Shown: positions 31,934 to 43,000 of the stretch, piece by piece | Layout of the letters: each line of letters starts with the position of its first letter | How positions within the stretch are numbered: the stretch's first letter is position 1 | Source: Triparma columacea | Taxonomy: Eukaryota > Sar > Bolidophyceae > Parmales > Triparmaceae | NCBI GenBank assembly: GCA_030267965.1 | Contig: BRYA01000552.1 | Span: 1 to 44,031 of the forward strand | Reading direction: 5' to 3' | DNA length: 44,031 bases | Made by a program: the position numbers and the translations under genes | Notes under the pieces: generated by a model | What the model saw: only the letters and a program-made list of their open reading frames with translations | What the model was told of the DNA's origin: nothing | The model's database searches: none

Positions 31934-32483
31934 GCTGCTGCTGCTGTCGGTGTTGTTGTTGTTGTTGTTGCGTGTGGTGATAGTTATGTGTGCCATATAA
32001 TCTTCCTTGCCCCATATTCTCTCCGGCGAGACTTGGCACAGGAGCAGGGCTCGGCAATGCCATGGAGCTCGGGCTGGGCATTGATCCATTACTAGGCATG
32101 GGCCCCGGACTTGACATGGGACTCGGACCGGACATTGAGCTTGGACCGACCAGGTTGTCTTGGCTAGATATGCTCCCTCCACTCCCTAGCCGACTCCGTA
32201 CATTGGCCATGGGTTTTACCCCTCCACCCGCTGCAAAGCCCCCCAAGCCCCCCCCCCCAACACCCCTACTCTCCGGGTCGTAATACTCCCCCCCCAACCC
32301 ACCCAGTAAACTGGGGGTAAGCAATCCAATCCCACTCTTGCTCCTGCCACCATCTTTGACCCCTCCCGCTTGTCCCAGCGATGCCCCCAGGGAAAAAACT
32401 GAATTTGTAGGGTTTCCGAACGCAATAACGTCATCACCATCGTCGTCAACGATGCCCCCTGGGAGGAAGAAGTTATCAGACAT
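29875..32483 (-). CDS. Prion-like poly-Q/poly-N/RGG protein with C-terminal membrane domain
   Basis: Exons 32483-30268 and 30136-29875 join in phase 2 (TG|C, Cys) to give 825 residues. ATG 32483 is the first Met in the open frame. In order: acidic N-terminus; Gly-rich; Ser/Pro/Met repeats (PSPMSSPGPM); two long Gln runs split by HR; a Gly/Arg/Tyr block with RGG and GGYGG motifs; long Asn runs; a direct repeat LTEEDIP/LTEEDM; a Glu/Arg coiled coil; a Lys/Gln-rich basic patch; then several hydrophobic helices (SWLIFRFLRRIFGG, LCACLFFPNIVQGVIILV, VVLWYAFLVYIFAG, MMFGIGAYVLFVAI, YVLMVFGCAWLNGV). The architecture suggests a condensate-forming, RNA-binding-like cytoplasmic tail on a membrane anchor. 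Function unknown. The intron contains a run of Ns. Confidence 0.65.
30163..30190. other. Assembly gap (28 N)
   Basis: The run of N lies inside the last intron of the prion-like gene, right after a 12-base G run. The true length is unknown; neither flanking exon is interrupted. Confidence 0.95.
31253..31390. repeat. GTT/GCT trinucleotide repeat encoding poly-Asn on the minus strand
   Basis: Imperfect (gtt)n/(gct)n tract on the plus strand, read as Asn runs broken by Ser on the coding strand. Confidence 0.85.
31854..31970. repeat. GTT/GCT trinucleotide repeat encoding poly-Gln on the minus strand
   Basis: About 39 codons, nearly all CAA/CAG on the coding strand, broken twice by His-Arg. The internal order (Q-run, HR, Q-run, HR, Q-run) suggests one unit was duplicated. 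Confidence 0.85.
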
Positions 32484-32679
32484 TAGATCCCAAGACACAG
32501 AATGCAGCTGTACCTATTATCATACACCACGGCACGAAGGTGGTAAATGAGCCTGCCTTCAAACTCTCTCAAGGCACACCCTCCTCTTCTACCAAAACAC
32601 CCTTATAATCGGCCGACGAATCCTCCGTTCTCTGTATAAGTGCACAGGGTCAACACTCCTTTGAATTGTATGTGTGTTT

Positions 32680-34023
32680 ATGGGTGCCCGGATTTTCTTA
32701 AATCCTGCTTGGAGGATGTTGATGAATATGGCGTTGAAGTTCGGTTTGCTGCTTCCCTCTCCGTTGGTTCGGAGTATAGCGTTCTTTGTTTCTCTTCTAT
32801 CGGTGTGTGTCGGGACGCTCTGCCTGAAACTTGACAGGCAGATCATTGCTTTCGGCATACCACTACCTTTGGTATATTCCTACTCCCTCCCCTCAGCGTC
32901 GCCTGCTAGAGTTAGAATTACGAGATCGTCAGGATCCTCGACCCCTATACCATGGGGGGAGTTGGTAATTTCACTTGAGGACTATTACAATGCATCCAAA
33001 AAAACCCTGACTTTCCACGAGGATGAGGTACGAAAAGGGAAAGGGAGGAGGAGCGCAGTTATTTTCACAGTATACCAATCTCTAACATAACCCTTTTCTC
33101 GACTAAATGTGCTAAATTCGCTTGACCCATTGCAGGACGGGATTGTAATCTCGCCGATTTCTCGCACTCCCTCGAGCATCTCACTTCCCCACCACTCATT
33201 CGCCACGGTGTCGAAAGATTGGCGGGTAAAGAAATGGAAGGCCATGATGAGAGGGATTGAGGACACAGGAAAGATGGCAGGGGGGATGAAGCGACGGTTC
33301 GACGAGGGTTTTAGGGAGAATCAAAGGGTTGTGTCTCAAGGGGACGAGCAGCAGGGCCAGGGCAACATCTTGAGGCTGTGCGCGTGTGCAGTAGTGCGAG
33401 TGAGGGTAAGGAATAAACCCTACATCTTGCTTACACAGAGGCAGTCACGCAAATCCAGCGAAAGCACTTTCAGTGGAATGTGGGTGTTCCCCGGCGGTCA
33501 CGTCGACATGGTCAAAGGGAAGACGGAGGGCTTGGAAGTCGCGGCGAAGAGGGAGGTGCTGGAGGAAACAGGATTGAAAGTCAGCAAAGCGCGGAAGCTG
33601 TGTACGTACCAGGCATCGCTCCTTCACAAGAGCAGAGGGTATTTGATCTGCTTCTTCTCGTGCGAAACTGCAACGAAAGAGTTTGCCAGTGTAGGGGAGG
33701 CCCTCTTGGGCGTCTGTAAGAAGGAGGTAGGCGCTGCCGCTTTGATCCCAGAGGTGCTATTCAAGCATGGGATATTTAGCCCCGAACTTTGCAGCGAATT
33801 CAGCAGCGAAGAGGCTGCGCAGATGGCCAGGGACGTTGGAATGGGGGAGTTCGACGGCGTATTGGTTGAAGGCGACGAAGTTAAGAGCAAGAAATTTAGC
33901 ATCGAGGAGATTGTGGGGGACGGCGGGGAGGGGGCAAGGGGGGGCGGTATCGGAATGGCACATCGGTGGGCTAGCGAGTGTTTCCGAAATGAGGACAGTG
34001 ACGAGCGAAAAAAAGACGATTGA
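32680..34023 (+). CDS. Nudix hydrolase (NUDT17-like) with hydrophobic N-terminus
   Basis: Exons 32680-33069 and 33136-34023 (66-nt intron, phase 0) give 425 residues if ATG 32680 is used; 32719 is an alternative. The Nudix signature is clear: GMWVFPGGHVD … EGLEVAAKREVLEETGLKV, with the REVLEETGL metal-binding helix intact and a loop after GGHV longer than the usual five residues. Nudix enzymes cleave nucleoside diphosphates linked to other groups. The C-terminal IGMAHRWASECF resembles the end of NUDT17-type proteins. The N-terminal part holds one or two hydrophobic segments (FGLLLPSPLVRSIAFFVSLL), so membrane anchoring is possible. An upstream non-coding exon cannot be excluded. Confidence 0.78.
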
Positions 34024-34133
34024 GAAAAACAAGCGTGTTGTTCCATAGCTTCCTTCACATCCTTTACAATTTTCCATTGCCGCATACCAGCCCGCCCCTC
34101 TTATCATTCCCCCACAAGTCGGACACCCAACTC

Positions 34134-36665
34134 TCACCAAACGTCAACTCTCTCCTCCTTGGGCTTGAACATAGGGTCCGTTTCCTTGACGTCGAAGGCC
34201 TCGTAGAACTCCTCCATATTACGCAGCGGTCCATTGGCGCGAAAGTCGTTGGGTCCGTGCGGGTCGATTGTGACGAGCTGCTTCGCCCTTTCGTCCTTGA
34301 TGTTCTGTTTGGAAACAGAGCGCAGGAAGGATATGAGGGGGGTGTTAGATATTGTTCGTTTGGAAGTTGTGAAACTCGGGGACAACTGGGAACGCACCTG
34401 CCTCCACACAGTGGCCCAGCTCAGGAAGAACCTCTGCAAAGGGTTGAACCCGTCCACCAGCTTCGCATTCTTCCCAGTCAGCGGCTCATCACTCTTCTTC
34501 TTCAGAGCCCTGAGAGATAGCCGGAGACCCCCAAGGTCGGCAAGGTTCTCCCCAGCTGTGAGCTTGCCCTTAAGTTTGATCCCTAAGACCTCGTGCTCCT
34601 CAGCCTGCTTAACCATTACATCGACCCTGCCTTCGTAGCTCTTGAGGTCCGTCTGTGTTTGTGCGGGGAATGCGCGCGGGGGGGAGAGGTCAGAACTGTG
34701 AAGCAAAGGAGTGCTTGATTGGGATTTGTTACAGAACAATCTCACCTCGCTCCACCAGTTCACCATGTTGCCCTTGGAGTCGTATTTAGACCCCTGATCG
34801 TCGAAGCCGTGCGTCATCTCGTGTCCTACGACGGCGCCCATGCCTCCGTAGTTGACTGCGTCGTCCGCCTCGAGGTCGAAGAACGGCGGCTGCAGGATGG
34901 CTGCGGGGAAGCAGATTAGGTTCATCGAGGGGTGGTAGTAGGCGTTAACGGTCTGCGGTGTCATGTACCACCTGTTCTTGTCGGTGGGCTTGTTTATGCG
35001 ACTGATCTCCCTCATGTGCTCGAACTGGTTGCCGAGGGCGATGTTCGCGAGGTGGTCGGCACCAAGCTTGTCCGTGAAGAAACTGTAGTCGATCCAAGTA
35101 TCAGGGAACCCGATCTGGACCCTGAAACCGGCCATCTTCTCCATGGCTTTGGCCCTCGTATCCTCTCCCATCCACTCCACCTCCAACAATCTGTCCTTGA
35201 GCGCGTCCCTCACGCTCTCCACAATCTCCAGGGCCTTTGGTTTGGCCTCTCCGCTGAAATGCTCTTCGCAGTAAAGCTGCCCGAGCGCCTCGCCGAGGTT
35301 GCTTTCTACCATGCCCATCGCTCTCTTCCAGCGGGGCTTGTTCTCCTTCGTCCCAGCGAGCTGGCGACTGTAGAAGTCAAAGTTTTCGTCGACGAATCGC
35401 GCGGGGAGGTGGACGGCGAAGGCCTTTACGGTCTTCCACTTGAGGTAGTCCTTCACTGTGGCGAGCTCGGTGGTCTTCAGGATGGCCCCGAGGTTCTCAA
35501 GGGGGGCTACGGTCGCGAGGTTGATCTTTCCCACAGTTTCAGGGACCGCGGATGCGTCGACAGAGTGGGCGAGGGACAGGTAAGTGGTCCAGTCGATTAG
35601 GGGGCACTTTGTGGATAGGTCTTCAATCGTGACGATATTGTAAGTGGCCTCTGGGTCGCGAAGAGCAGTCTTGGTCATGAATTGAGAAGCCATGGACTTC
35701 TCGAGCTCGTACACGGCGTCTGCGGATGCGTCCCCTGAGGAGATACCGATCATTGAGAGCATCTTGGAGACGTGCTTCTTGTAAAGCTCCGTCTTCTCCA
35801 CCTTATCCTCGTCGAAGTAGTAATCCCTATCGGGAAGGCCCAGTCCGCTCTGATAAAGCCCTGCTATGGTCATATCCGAGTCCTTCTTATCGATGGTCTC
35901 CCCGTAGCTGAAGAAGCAGGGCACGCCCTTCTCATGAAGGCGGGCGACGAGGTTAGTGAGATCATCAATGCTGCTGAGGCTGTTGATCTCGTCAAGGATA
36001 GACTGAAGGCTGAGCGAAGCGACGACAGATGGGGATTAGTAATATGATACATTGTTATCCGAACCTTTAAATCCATCCCAAGGCTCGCTTCTTACCCCTC
36101 AGTTCCCTTGGTCTCAATGGCATCCTAGCGCGGCGAGGTTAGTAAAGATTGGCACTAACCACATTGTATCTTCCCTTTTTCGATTCCCCCCACCATGATC
36201 TCTCACCTCATCCATGGCAGCATTGAAGAAGGTCTTGCAGAGACCAAAGAGGAAGGCATTGTGTGGGTCAGAAGGGGGGACGGAAGCGTCGAGAATCTTA
36301 CGGCACCGCTCCTCATTGGCGTCCCTAAGCATGAGGAACGAGCCCCAAGCGGGGTAGATGTCTGGGATTGGGTTGCTTGCAAGCCACTTGCCATTGGCAA
36401 AGGAGTAGAAGTCATGCTGGGGACAGCACGCCTCATCGATATTGGAGGAAAAATTACACTTAAAGGCCTTGGCAAACGCCCCGGGTTCAGTCTGCGTCGA
36501 GGTGGAGGTGGGGAGTTAGAAAAATGAAAAATCCGAGGAGTGGGTATCATCAAATGGATATGCCCTATTTGCCTACAATATCGACATTTGAGCATTTGAA
36601 TGGTCGACACTGTCGTTGTTAAAGACTTTTAGAGCGTAGTAGATACTTACCAGATCAAGAGCCAT
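34134..36665 (-). CDS. M13-family zinc metallopeptidase (neprilysin/PepO-like)
   Basis: Six exons, 36665-36651, 36491-36207, 36124-36096, 36009-34746, 34652-34398 and 34304-34134, give 672 residues. Family marks: N-terminal PQHDFYSFANGKW, then NLICFPAAILQPPFF, the zinc site GHEMTHGFDDQG (HExxH), the third ligand region ENLADLGGL, NPLQRFFLSWATVW, and the C-terminal FRANGPLRNMEEFYEAF. M13 enzymes are oligopeptidases. Animal members are membrane-bound, but this one starts MALDLTEPGAF with no signal or anchor, like the bacterial PepO group, so it is probably cytosolic or its leader is missed. The first coding exon is only 15 bp and the third only 29 bp. It is convergent with the Nudix gene, 110 bp apart. 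Confidence 0.9.
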
Positions 36666-36866
36666 CCTTGAATTTGGAATAATAAACAATTGCCCAGGTT
36701 ATGACCCAAAAACCAAAATATTTACAAAGCTATCGCTCCGTTAGTCAAATAACTCCCATTGTGCCATCATAGCATTCTCTTGGCCTTTTCTTGAAACCCC
36801 CTGAATTGTATTCTTATACCTTCTCTAAGCGTCTAATTCTAACTTATCCTCCTTCCCTTTCTCGAC

Positions 36867-37349
36867 ATGTCTTCCCTTCGTCCAACCGTCCTCGGTTGTT
36901 ACAAGCGTTTGATGCGCGCTCGTCTCGTTGCCTTTTCCGGCGACTTCAACGCAATAGAAAAATCCCGCACGGAGCTCCGCATGCACTTCGTGAACAACAA
37001 GGCAGCGGCTCCGGAGGCCGTCTTGGGCATGGTGAAGGAGGTGAGGATTCGGGGAGCCGTGGGCAACGATTGCGCCGGCACTAAGAAGCGGTTGATTCTA
37101 ATGCTCTACCCCCTTCTCAACCCCCCCCCCCCCGTGCAGATGGGTGAGCTTGAAGATATGCTTCTGAATGGTTTGGTACAAGGTGAGGTTCGCCAGTCCG
37201 ACGACGAGGTGAAGGTGAAGATAGAGCTCAAGAAGGGCAACGCTGAGAGCATGGACAAGGACAGCATCAACCCGATCGAGCACTTGGGGGAGGGGCTGGG
37301 GGAGGAGAAGGGGAAGGGGCTGGACGAGGTCAAGCTGGATAAGTCGTAG
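36867..37349 (+). CDS. LYR-motif complex III assembly factor (LYRM7/MZM1-like)
   Basis: Exons 36867-37040 and 37140-37349 (phase 0) give 127 residues. The N-terminal helix VLGCYKRLMRARLVAFSGD carries a Y-x-R variant of the LYR motif. TELRMHFVNNKAAAP, a third helix, and DMLLNGLVQGEV follow, all matching LYRM7/MZM1. These chaperone the Rieske iron-sulphur protein for insertion into mitochondrial complex III. The C-terminus is charged and low-complexity. A short stretch of 201 bp separates it from the M13 gene start (divergent). Confidence 0.8.
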   Translation: MSSLRPTVLGCYKRLMRARLVAFSGDFNAIEKSRTELRMHFVNNKAAAPEAVLGMVKEVRIRGAVGNDCAGTKKRLILMLYPLLNPPPPVQMGELEDMLLNGLVQGEVRQSDDEVKVKIELKKGNAESMDKDSINPIEHLGEGLGEEKGKGLDEVKLDKS

Positions 37350-37492
37350 ATTATGGTCGGGCTACGAAAGACGACGACGGACAACGATTATAATTGACCA
37401 TTTCCTTTCTCAAAGAAATCTGATCCATCATCGTTAGTTTCCATCCCCCCCCGTACAACCCCTCCTCCCTTCCCCTCCTCCTTTCCCCTCTC

Positions 37493-39940
37493 CTACTTCT
37501 TGTTATCCCAGAACTTGATTTCCCCATCCCACCCACACGTCACCACCAGGCAGGGGTCCACCGGGCTCCACTCCACCCCTCTGGTCGGTCCTTTCTTGTG
37601 CGCGTTGAACTTGGTAAGGACCCTCCCCGTGTTCCAGTCCCATATCCATAGTTTCCCGTTGCCGTCTCCTCCCACTAGGAACTTCCCGCTTATGCTGAAG
37701 GCGAGTTCGCACGCGAAGCCGGCCGCCTGGTGTCCCTTGAAGGCCTTCTTCCTGACAAGCTGGTACCTGTTGGACGCCGCGTACACCTTGACCTCGTTGT
37801 CCATGCTCTGCAGGGCCATGAACTCGCCCTCTGGGTGGCAGGCGACCGCCGGCATGGAGTGCATGTCGGGCTCGGATATGTACTTGACGGGGACGCCGAT
37901 GTCCCACTCCCACACCATGACCTTCTTGTCGTCGCTGGTCGTCACCATCTTCTTGGCGTCCTCGGTGAAGGTGATGGTGTTGACCGCGGCGAGGTGGTGG
38001 TTGTACTCCTGGACGACGGTGCCCTTGGTGACGTCGTAGCAGACGACGCGGTTGTCGGACTGACCGACAACGAACAGATTGTTGTCGAGGGGGTAGAACT
38101 GGGAGGGTGAAGGGGTCGGTTGGGTGTGTGTGGGGTCAGTGTTGTTGTTTCTTGCAATGCAAAATTTTATTGATAACCTTTCAACTCTACCGTCCTCTCG
38201 AACGACCAACTCACCTTTACGCAGTACGGAACTCGGCGCGTGGTGAATGTTTTGAGGCACTCTCCAGTCTCACTGTCCCAGAGTCTAACCCAGCGGTCGT
38301 AGCTGCGTATTTGGGGGGGGGGAGTGTTTGGGTTAGTGTTTATTTGCTCGTGTTCATTTCCTCTTTCCCCCAGCCTTCTCTTTCACCCCAACTCTCTTAC
38401 CTGACACTAAGGAACTGGCTTCCATCATTGCTCCAAGCGATGTCTCTGACCGCGGCTGTGTGTCCTTTATAAACCCTCATAACCTTCCTCCTCGCCACAT
38501 CCCAGCACTTGACCTCCCCGTCAAGTCCCGCGCTCAGCAGCAGGTGCCCGTAGTCGGGGAAGAACCTCACGCAGTGCACGCCCTTCTGGTGAGCGTTCTT
38601 GATGGTGCCCCCGCAGCGGGTTGGGACGTAACAACGGTAGGATGACAGCTCGCTGGGATCGACGGGACGGGTGCCAGCGGGAGGGGTGAGCCAGGAACGA
38701 CCCTGGTAATCGCGGACGGAGGCACCGTGGAAGGTTGTCGAGGACTCGGGGGCAGTTGCACCGGGAGCCATGCGGGGGGGAAGTAGGTGGGAGAGTTTCC
38801 TAAAGGGTGGGTGGGACGGAGGGAGAGAAGTTAGGATTTGCGCAATGTGACGTTTTCGCTGGGTCTTTGAAAGCGATCGTAGCTACAACTCCCTCCCCAC
38901 CCACTCACCTCTCGATCATTCTGTCGAGATTGGAGTCGTCGTCAGCTTCTTCATCCTGCGCCTTCTTCGCCTTCTCCTTCTCTCTAATCTCCTCCCTCTT
39001 CTCCAGCTGGTAGTCGTGCATTTCCCCAGTCTGAACGTTCGTCATGGAATCCTCCATGAGCGCGAGTTCCGCCGCGCTAGGCTTTGTGAAGATACCGAAC
39101 TGACCGTCGTCCCCGACCAGGTCCTCCTCTGACGCAATATGTGGACCCTTCTTCCGCTTCTTCTTCTTCTTCTTCTTACCCTCAACCCCCCCCTGCTGCC
39201 CCACGGGCACGTCGTTCATCTCCCCAGGCCTCTTAACTCCCGTGCTCCGAGAGACGCCCTGCCGCCCGTCGCCAACGTTGACCAGGCCAGAACCGTCGAC
39301 TGCCTCTGTCCTGCCAGTTGAGTTGTACTGGTCATAGTGGTAGTCAAATGTAGCATTGTCGTACATAACCTGAGGAGGGGGGGGGGGAGGGGAAGGTGAA
39401 GGGGGACGGGATTGGATTCGGGATTAGAGGGATATGTTGTGGGAGAGGAAGCAAGCAAGTGAGGAAGCAAATGAGGTGAAGGGGGGAGAATGGAGCAAAA
39501 TTGACAAGTTTGCGACTCATTTACGACGCATTTATGACGTATTTACGACGCATTTACGGCGCACTCCCCCAATCTCCCACCCCCCTTCCTCCAACACCCC
39601 CCCACCCTTCTCCTCTCCTCACCTTTTTGTATACCCCCGCTGCCCCGACATTCCCCTCATTCCAATTATGTTGTTTAAACGTCCCCGACTTCACTGGCGC
39701 AACCTGTGGCCCAGGAGCAGGCCCTTGTTGACTAAAGGCATATTGCATATTACTAGCTAGCTTATTTTCACCCTGATCAACGAGGACTAAAGCCTTGGAC
39801 GATTGTGGGGTGGGTGCATTATTTTGTGAACGGTAGCTAATTGAGGGAGCAGGTGCAGCGTGCATCTTTAGAATTGTGTTTGCAACAGGGGCAGGGGATT
39901 CAGATGACGAATCACTGCCGTAGCCTGAAAGGAGATCCAT
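37493..39940 (-). CDS. CDC40: Pre-mRNA splicing factor CDC40/PRP17 (WD40)
   Basis: Five exons, 39940-39623, 39369-38909, 38799-38401, 38302-38215 and 38098-37493, with consistent phases, give 623 residues. The N-terminus opens MDLLSGYGSDSS, as in PRP17. A basic KKKKKKKRKK patch, IFTKPSAAEL and the conserved TTFHGASVRDYQGRSW follow. Seven WD40 blades include HCVRFFPDYGHLLLSAGLDG, VKCWDV, YDRWVRLWDSETGECLKTF, VPYCVK, AVNTITF, VWEWDI … YISEPDMHSMPAV, and the closing VVTCGWDGEIKFWD. PRP17 acts at the second catalytic step of splicing. It is divergent from the surface-protein gene at 40097, with a 156-bp gap. Confidence 0.92.
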
Positions 39941-40096
39941 AATTGGGCCACCACTTTTGCACTTTTTGTGGGGTAGAAAAATCCACCCCTGAAAAACACT
40001 GCAAATCTAAAAGGAACATCAGTGAATCCGAGACTCAAGCTTCCCTGAGCGTTGATTATCACGTCATTGTTGCAGGCCAAGTCAAAGCGCTCTCCG

Positions 40097-43000
40097 ATGG
40101 GGTCGAGGTGGTGTAAAAATGTCCCCCTCCCGAGGAGTTACAAAGTGTCCCATATGTGCCTAATCTTTTGGACCTGCTTAGTCCTAGTCGGAGGGAGGTC
40201 ATTGACTGAGGTGAATGTGGTCGATATGAACGGGCTGTTCAACACGATCAGTAATTATGCAAGCTCCAGTGTTAACACTGGCAACTCCATCATGGCGAAT
40301 GGTGACTCTGCGATTTTAGCTGATGGGTCGTATAAATGCTCAGAGGGGACTTGTGCAGATAGTGAGATCATGCTGTACACATATTACTTGAATGGAGAGG
40401 TCAAGTGTGTGGAGGACAACGCAAGCTGTGTGTTGGATGGAGAGAATGCAAGAGGAGGGATGTGGGTGAGGGGAACTGGGAGTGGTACACTTATTCTCCG
40501 AGCTCTCACCTTCGACAAGGGGGATAGTGCTGTTGGTGGAGGGGTTTACATTAGGGATGGTGCCACAGTGGACTTGAAGCTCTGTATCTTCTCAAACAAT
40601 AGAGCTACATTTGGTACTTGGGGAGGTGGAGCAATTTATATTGGTAGTACTGGAGGTACTGTAAATGCCTACGGAACAAGCTTCAATGGAAACACAGCAG
40701 ACTCAGGAAATGGTGATGATATTTACAACAATGCTGGAACCATCACCATCCACAATACGTGCCCTTCTCCCTACTCCTCCAACACTCCAATCCAAGGTAA
40801 GACGAGAATGAGGATTGTGTAGTCTGTAGAACCATTCCTAACCCCACAACTCAATTTACGTTACCGCTGCACCAATTCCTATTCCCTTCCCTCTCTCCTT
40901 TCCCCAGGGTCTGCTTTGGGCACTTCCGGCACCGTCAACGGCAATAAATACTCGTACTCTGAGTGCTATTACTACTGTGATGCTGGCTACTACAACCCAT
41001 CCGGTGGAGCTTCAAGTTCAGATTGTGACCCTTGTTCAGCAGGAACGTTCAGTGCTGTTGGAGCAACCTCCTGCTCTAATTGTGCTGCAGGGAAGTTTAG
41101 CTCATCAACTGGGGTCTCGCCAGACTGCACCACGTGCCCTTTCGGAACCTACACCTCCAGTCCAGGCTCCTCCGCTTGCACCAGTTGCCCTTCCGGCAAG
41201 ACGAGCTTCACCAGTGGCGCTACCTCGGACTCCGTTTGTGTGCACGACTCCACCCACGAATGGGACTTCATGGGGTGCTCAGATGAAAGCCCAACTGTGG
41301 ACGAAACTGACGGAAGCTCCCTCAAGGCAACGGCCAAGAACGGCGCGACCTGTTCTACAGAGGGAATGGTTTTTGATGGCGTAAACGATTGGGTTGACAT
41401 TGACGACTGGGAGTGGGGTGGGACCACGTCCATCGAGGTGTACGTCAAGTACGACAGCTTCAACAGCTACAGTCCTGTCTTTGATTTTAGCAACGGAGCA
41501 CAGAGTGACAATGTCAGGTTGGCCAACTCAGGAACTATATCCACAATCGGTTGGAGCGTTCGTCAGGGATTAACGAACAAGTACGTCTCAACGAGCAACT
41601 TTGACTCCTCCACCTGGACGCACGTGGTCGTCACCGTCTCAGGCACCACCATGAAGGTCTATAAGAACGGCGCCCTAATTGGAACCAATACAGACGCATG
41701 GGAGCCCGTCGTCCTCACTCGTTCCCAGCACTGGCTTGGCCGATCTGCCTGGTCAAGCGATGGCTACCTTGACGGCACCATCGCCAAACTAAAAATCTGG
41801 CACAACAAGGAGCTCTCCCTCGAAGAGATCAACGCGCTCCCCAAGATGTCTTGCCTCCCAGGCACTTTCGGTTCCGGCTACCCAGACTGCCAAGTCTGCC
41901 CTGCTGGTGCCTACTCCTCCTCCACCGCCTCCTCCCTTTGTACTACCTGCCCAATCGGCACGTACCTCTCTGACGACGGCTTGACCGCCTCTGAACACGA
42001 CCATGTTGAAGACTGCGCTGTGTGCGAGGCTGGAAAATACAATGACGACGCTGCCACCGACTCCAACCATCACATCTCCTGCAGCGTCTGTCCCGATGGA
42101 ACCTATAATGCTGATCAAGGCACCAGCGCCGCCAGCCACGTATCATGCACTAACTGCCCTGCTGGAAAGAAGAACGACAAAACCGGAGCCACCAACCACA
42201 ACGGCGCTGATGACTGTGACCTTTGCTCTCCAGGGACTTACGCCGCAAACCCTGGCTCTGCGACCTGCGCTACCTGCCCCGAGGGCGAGTCTAGCGGACC
42301 TGGTTCCACCAATTGCGGAGAATGCCCCGCAGGCTACGTCTGCACTTCTGACGGACGACAGGAACCTTGCCCCTCGGGTAAATATAGCTCCGGGAGCAGT
42401 GCGTGTTTAACTTGCCCCCCTGGTCACAAATGTCCAGGTGCTACGGACAAGATCTCGTGCGATGCGGCAACCTACCAGCAGAGCGAAGGCCAGGCGAAAT
42501 GCAAAATTTGCGGAGCTGGGAAATATCAGCCGGATGAAGGCCAAAACAGCTGCCAGACTTGTCCTGCGGGATACTTCTGTCCCAGGGCGTCCTCCACCGC
42601 CCTCCCTTGTGGAACACCCGCCCTCTACTGCCCCGAATCTAGCTCCAGTGTCACCCCTGTAGCGCCAGGCCACTACACCTTGCCTGCCTTGGACGAGTCA
42701 ACCACCACCCGCTCGGCACAGCAAATATGTCCAGTTGGCCATGTCTGCACTGGCGGAACGAAGAGGTTGTGCAACGACGAAGGCGAGTACTCGGACGAAA
42801 CAGGGCTCTCTGCCTGCAAGTCCTCCCCTGCAGGTTTCGTGCCAAACACGGGTCACACTGGGATCGTTGCGTGCCCGACAGGCAAGTACTCTTTTGGGGG
42901 CGAGACGAAATGCACTGTGTGTTCTATCGGCAAATATAGCGACACTCCCGGATCAGCTGGGTGCAAGGCTTGTGAACTTGGCTCAGTTACAGGCTATGTT

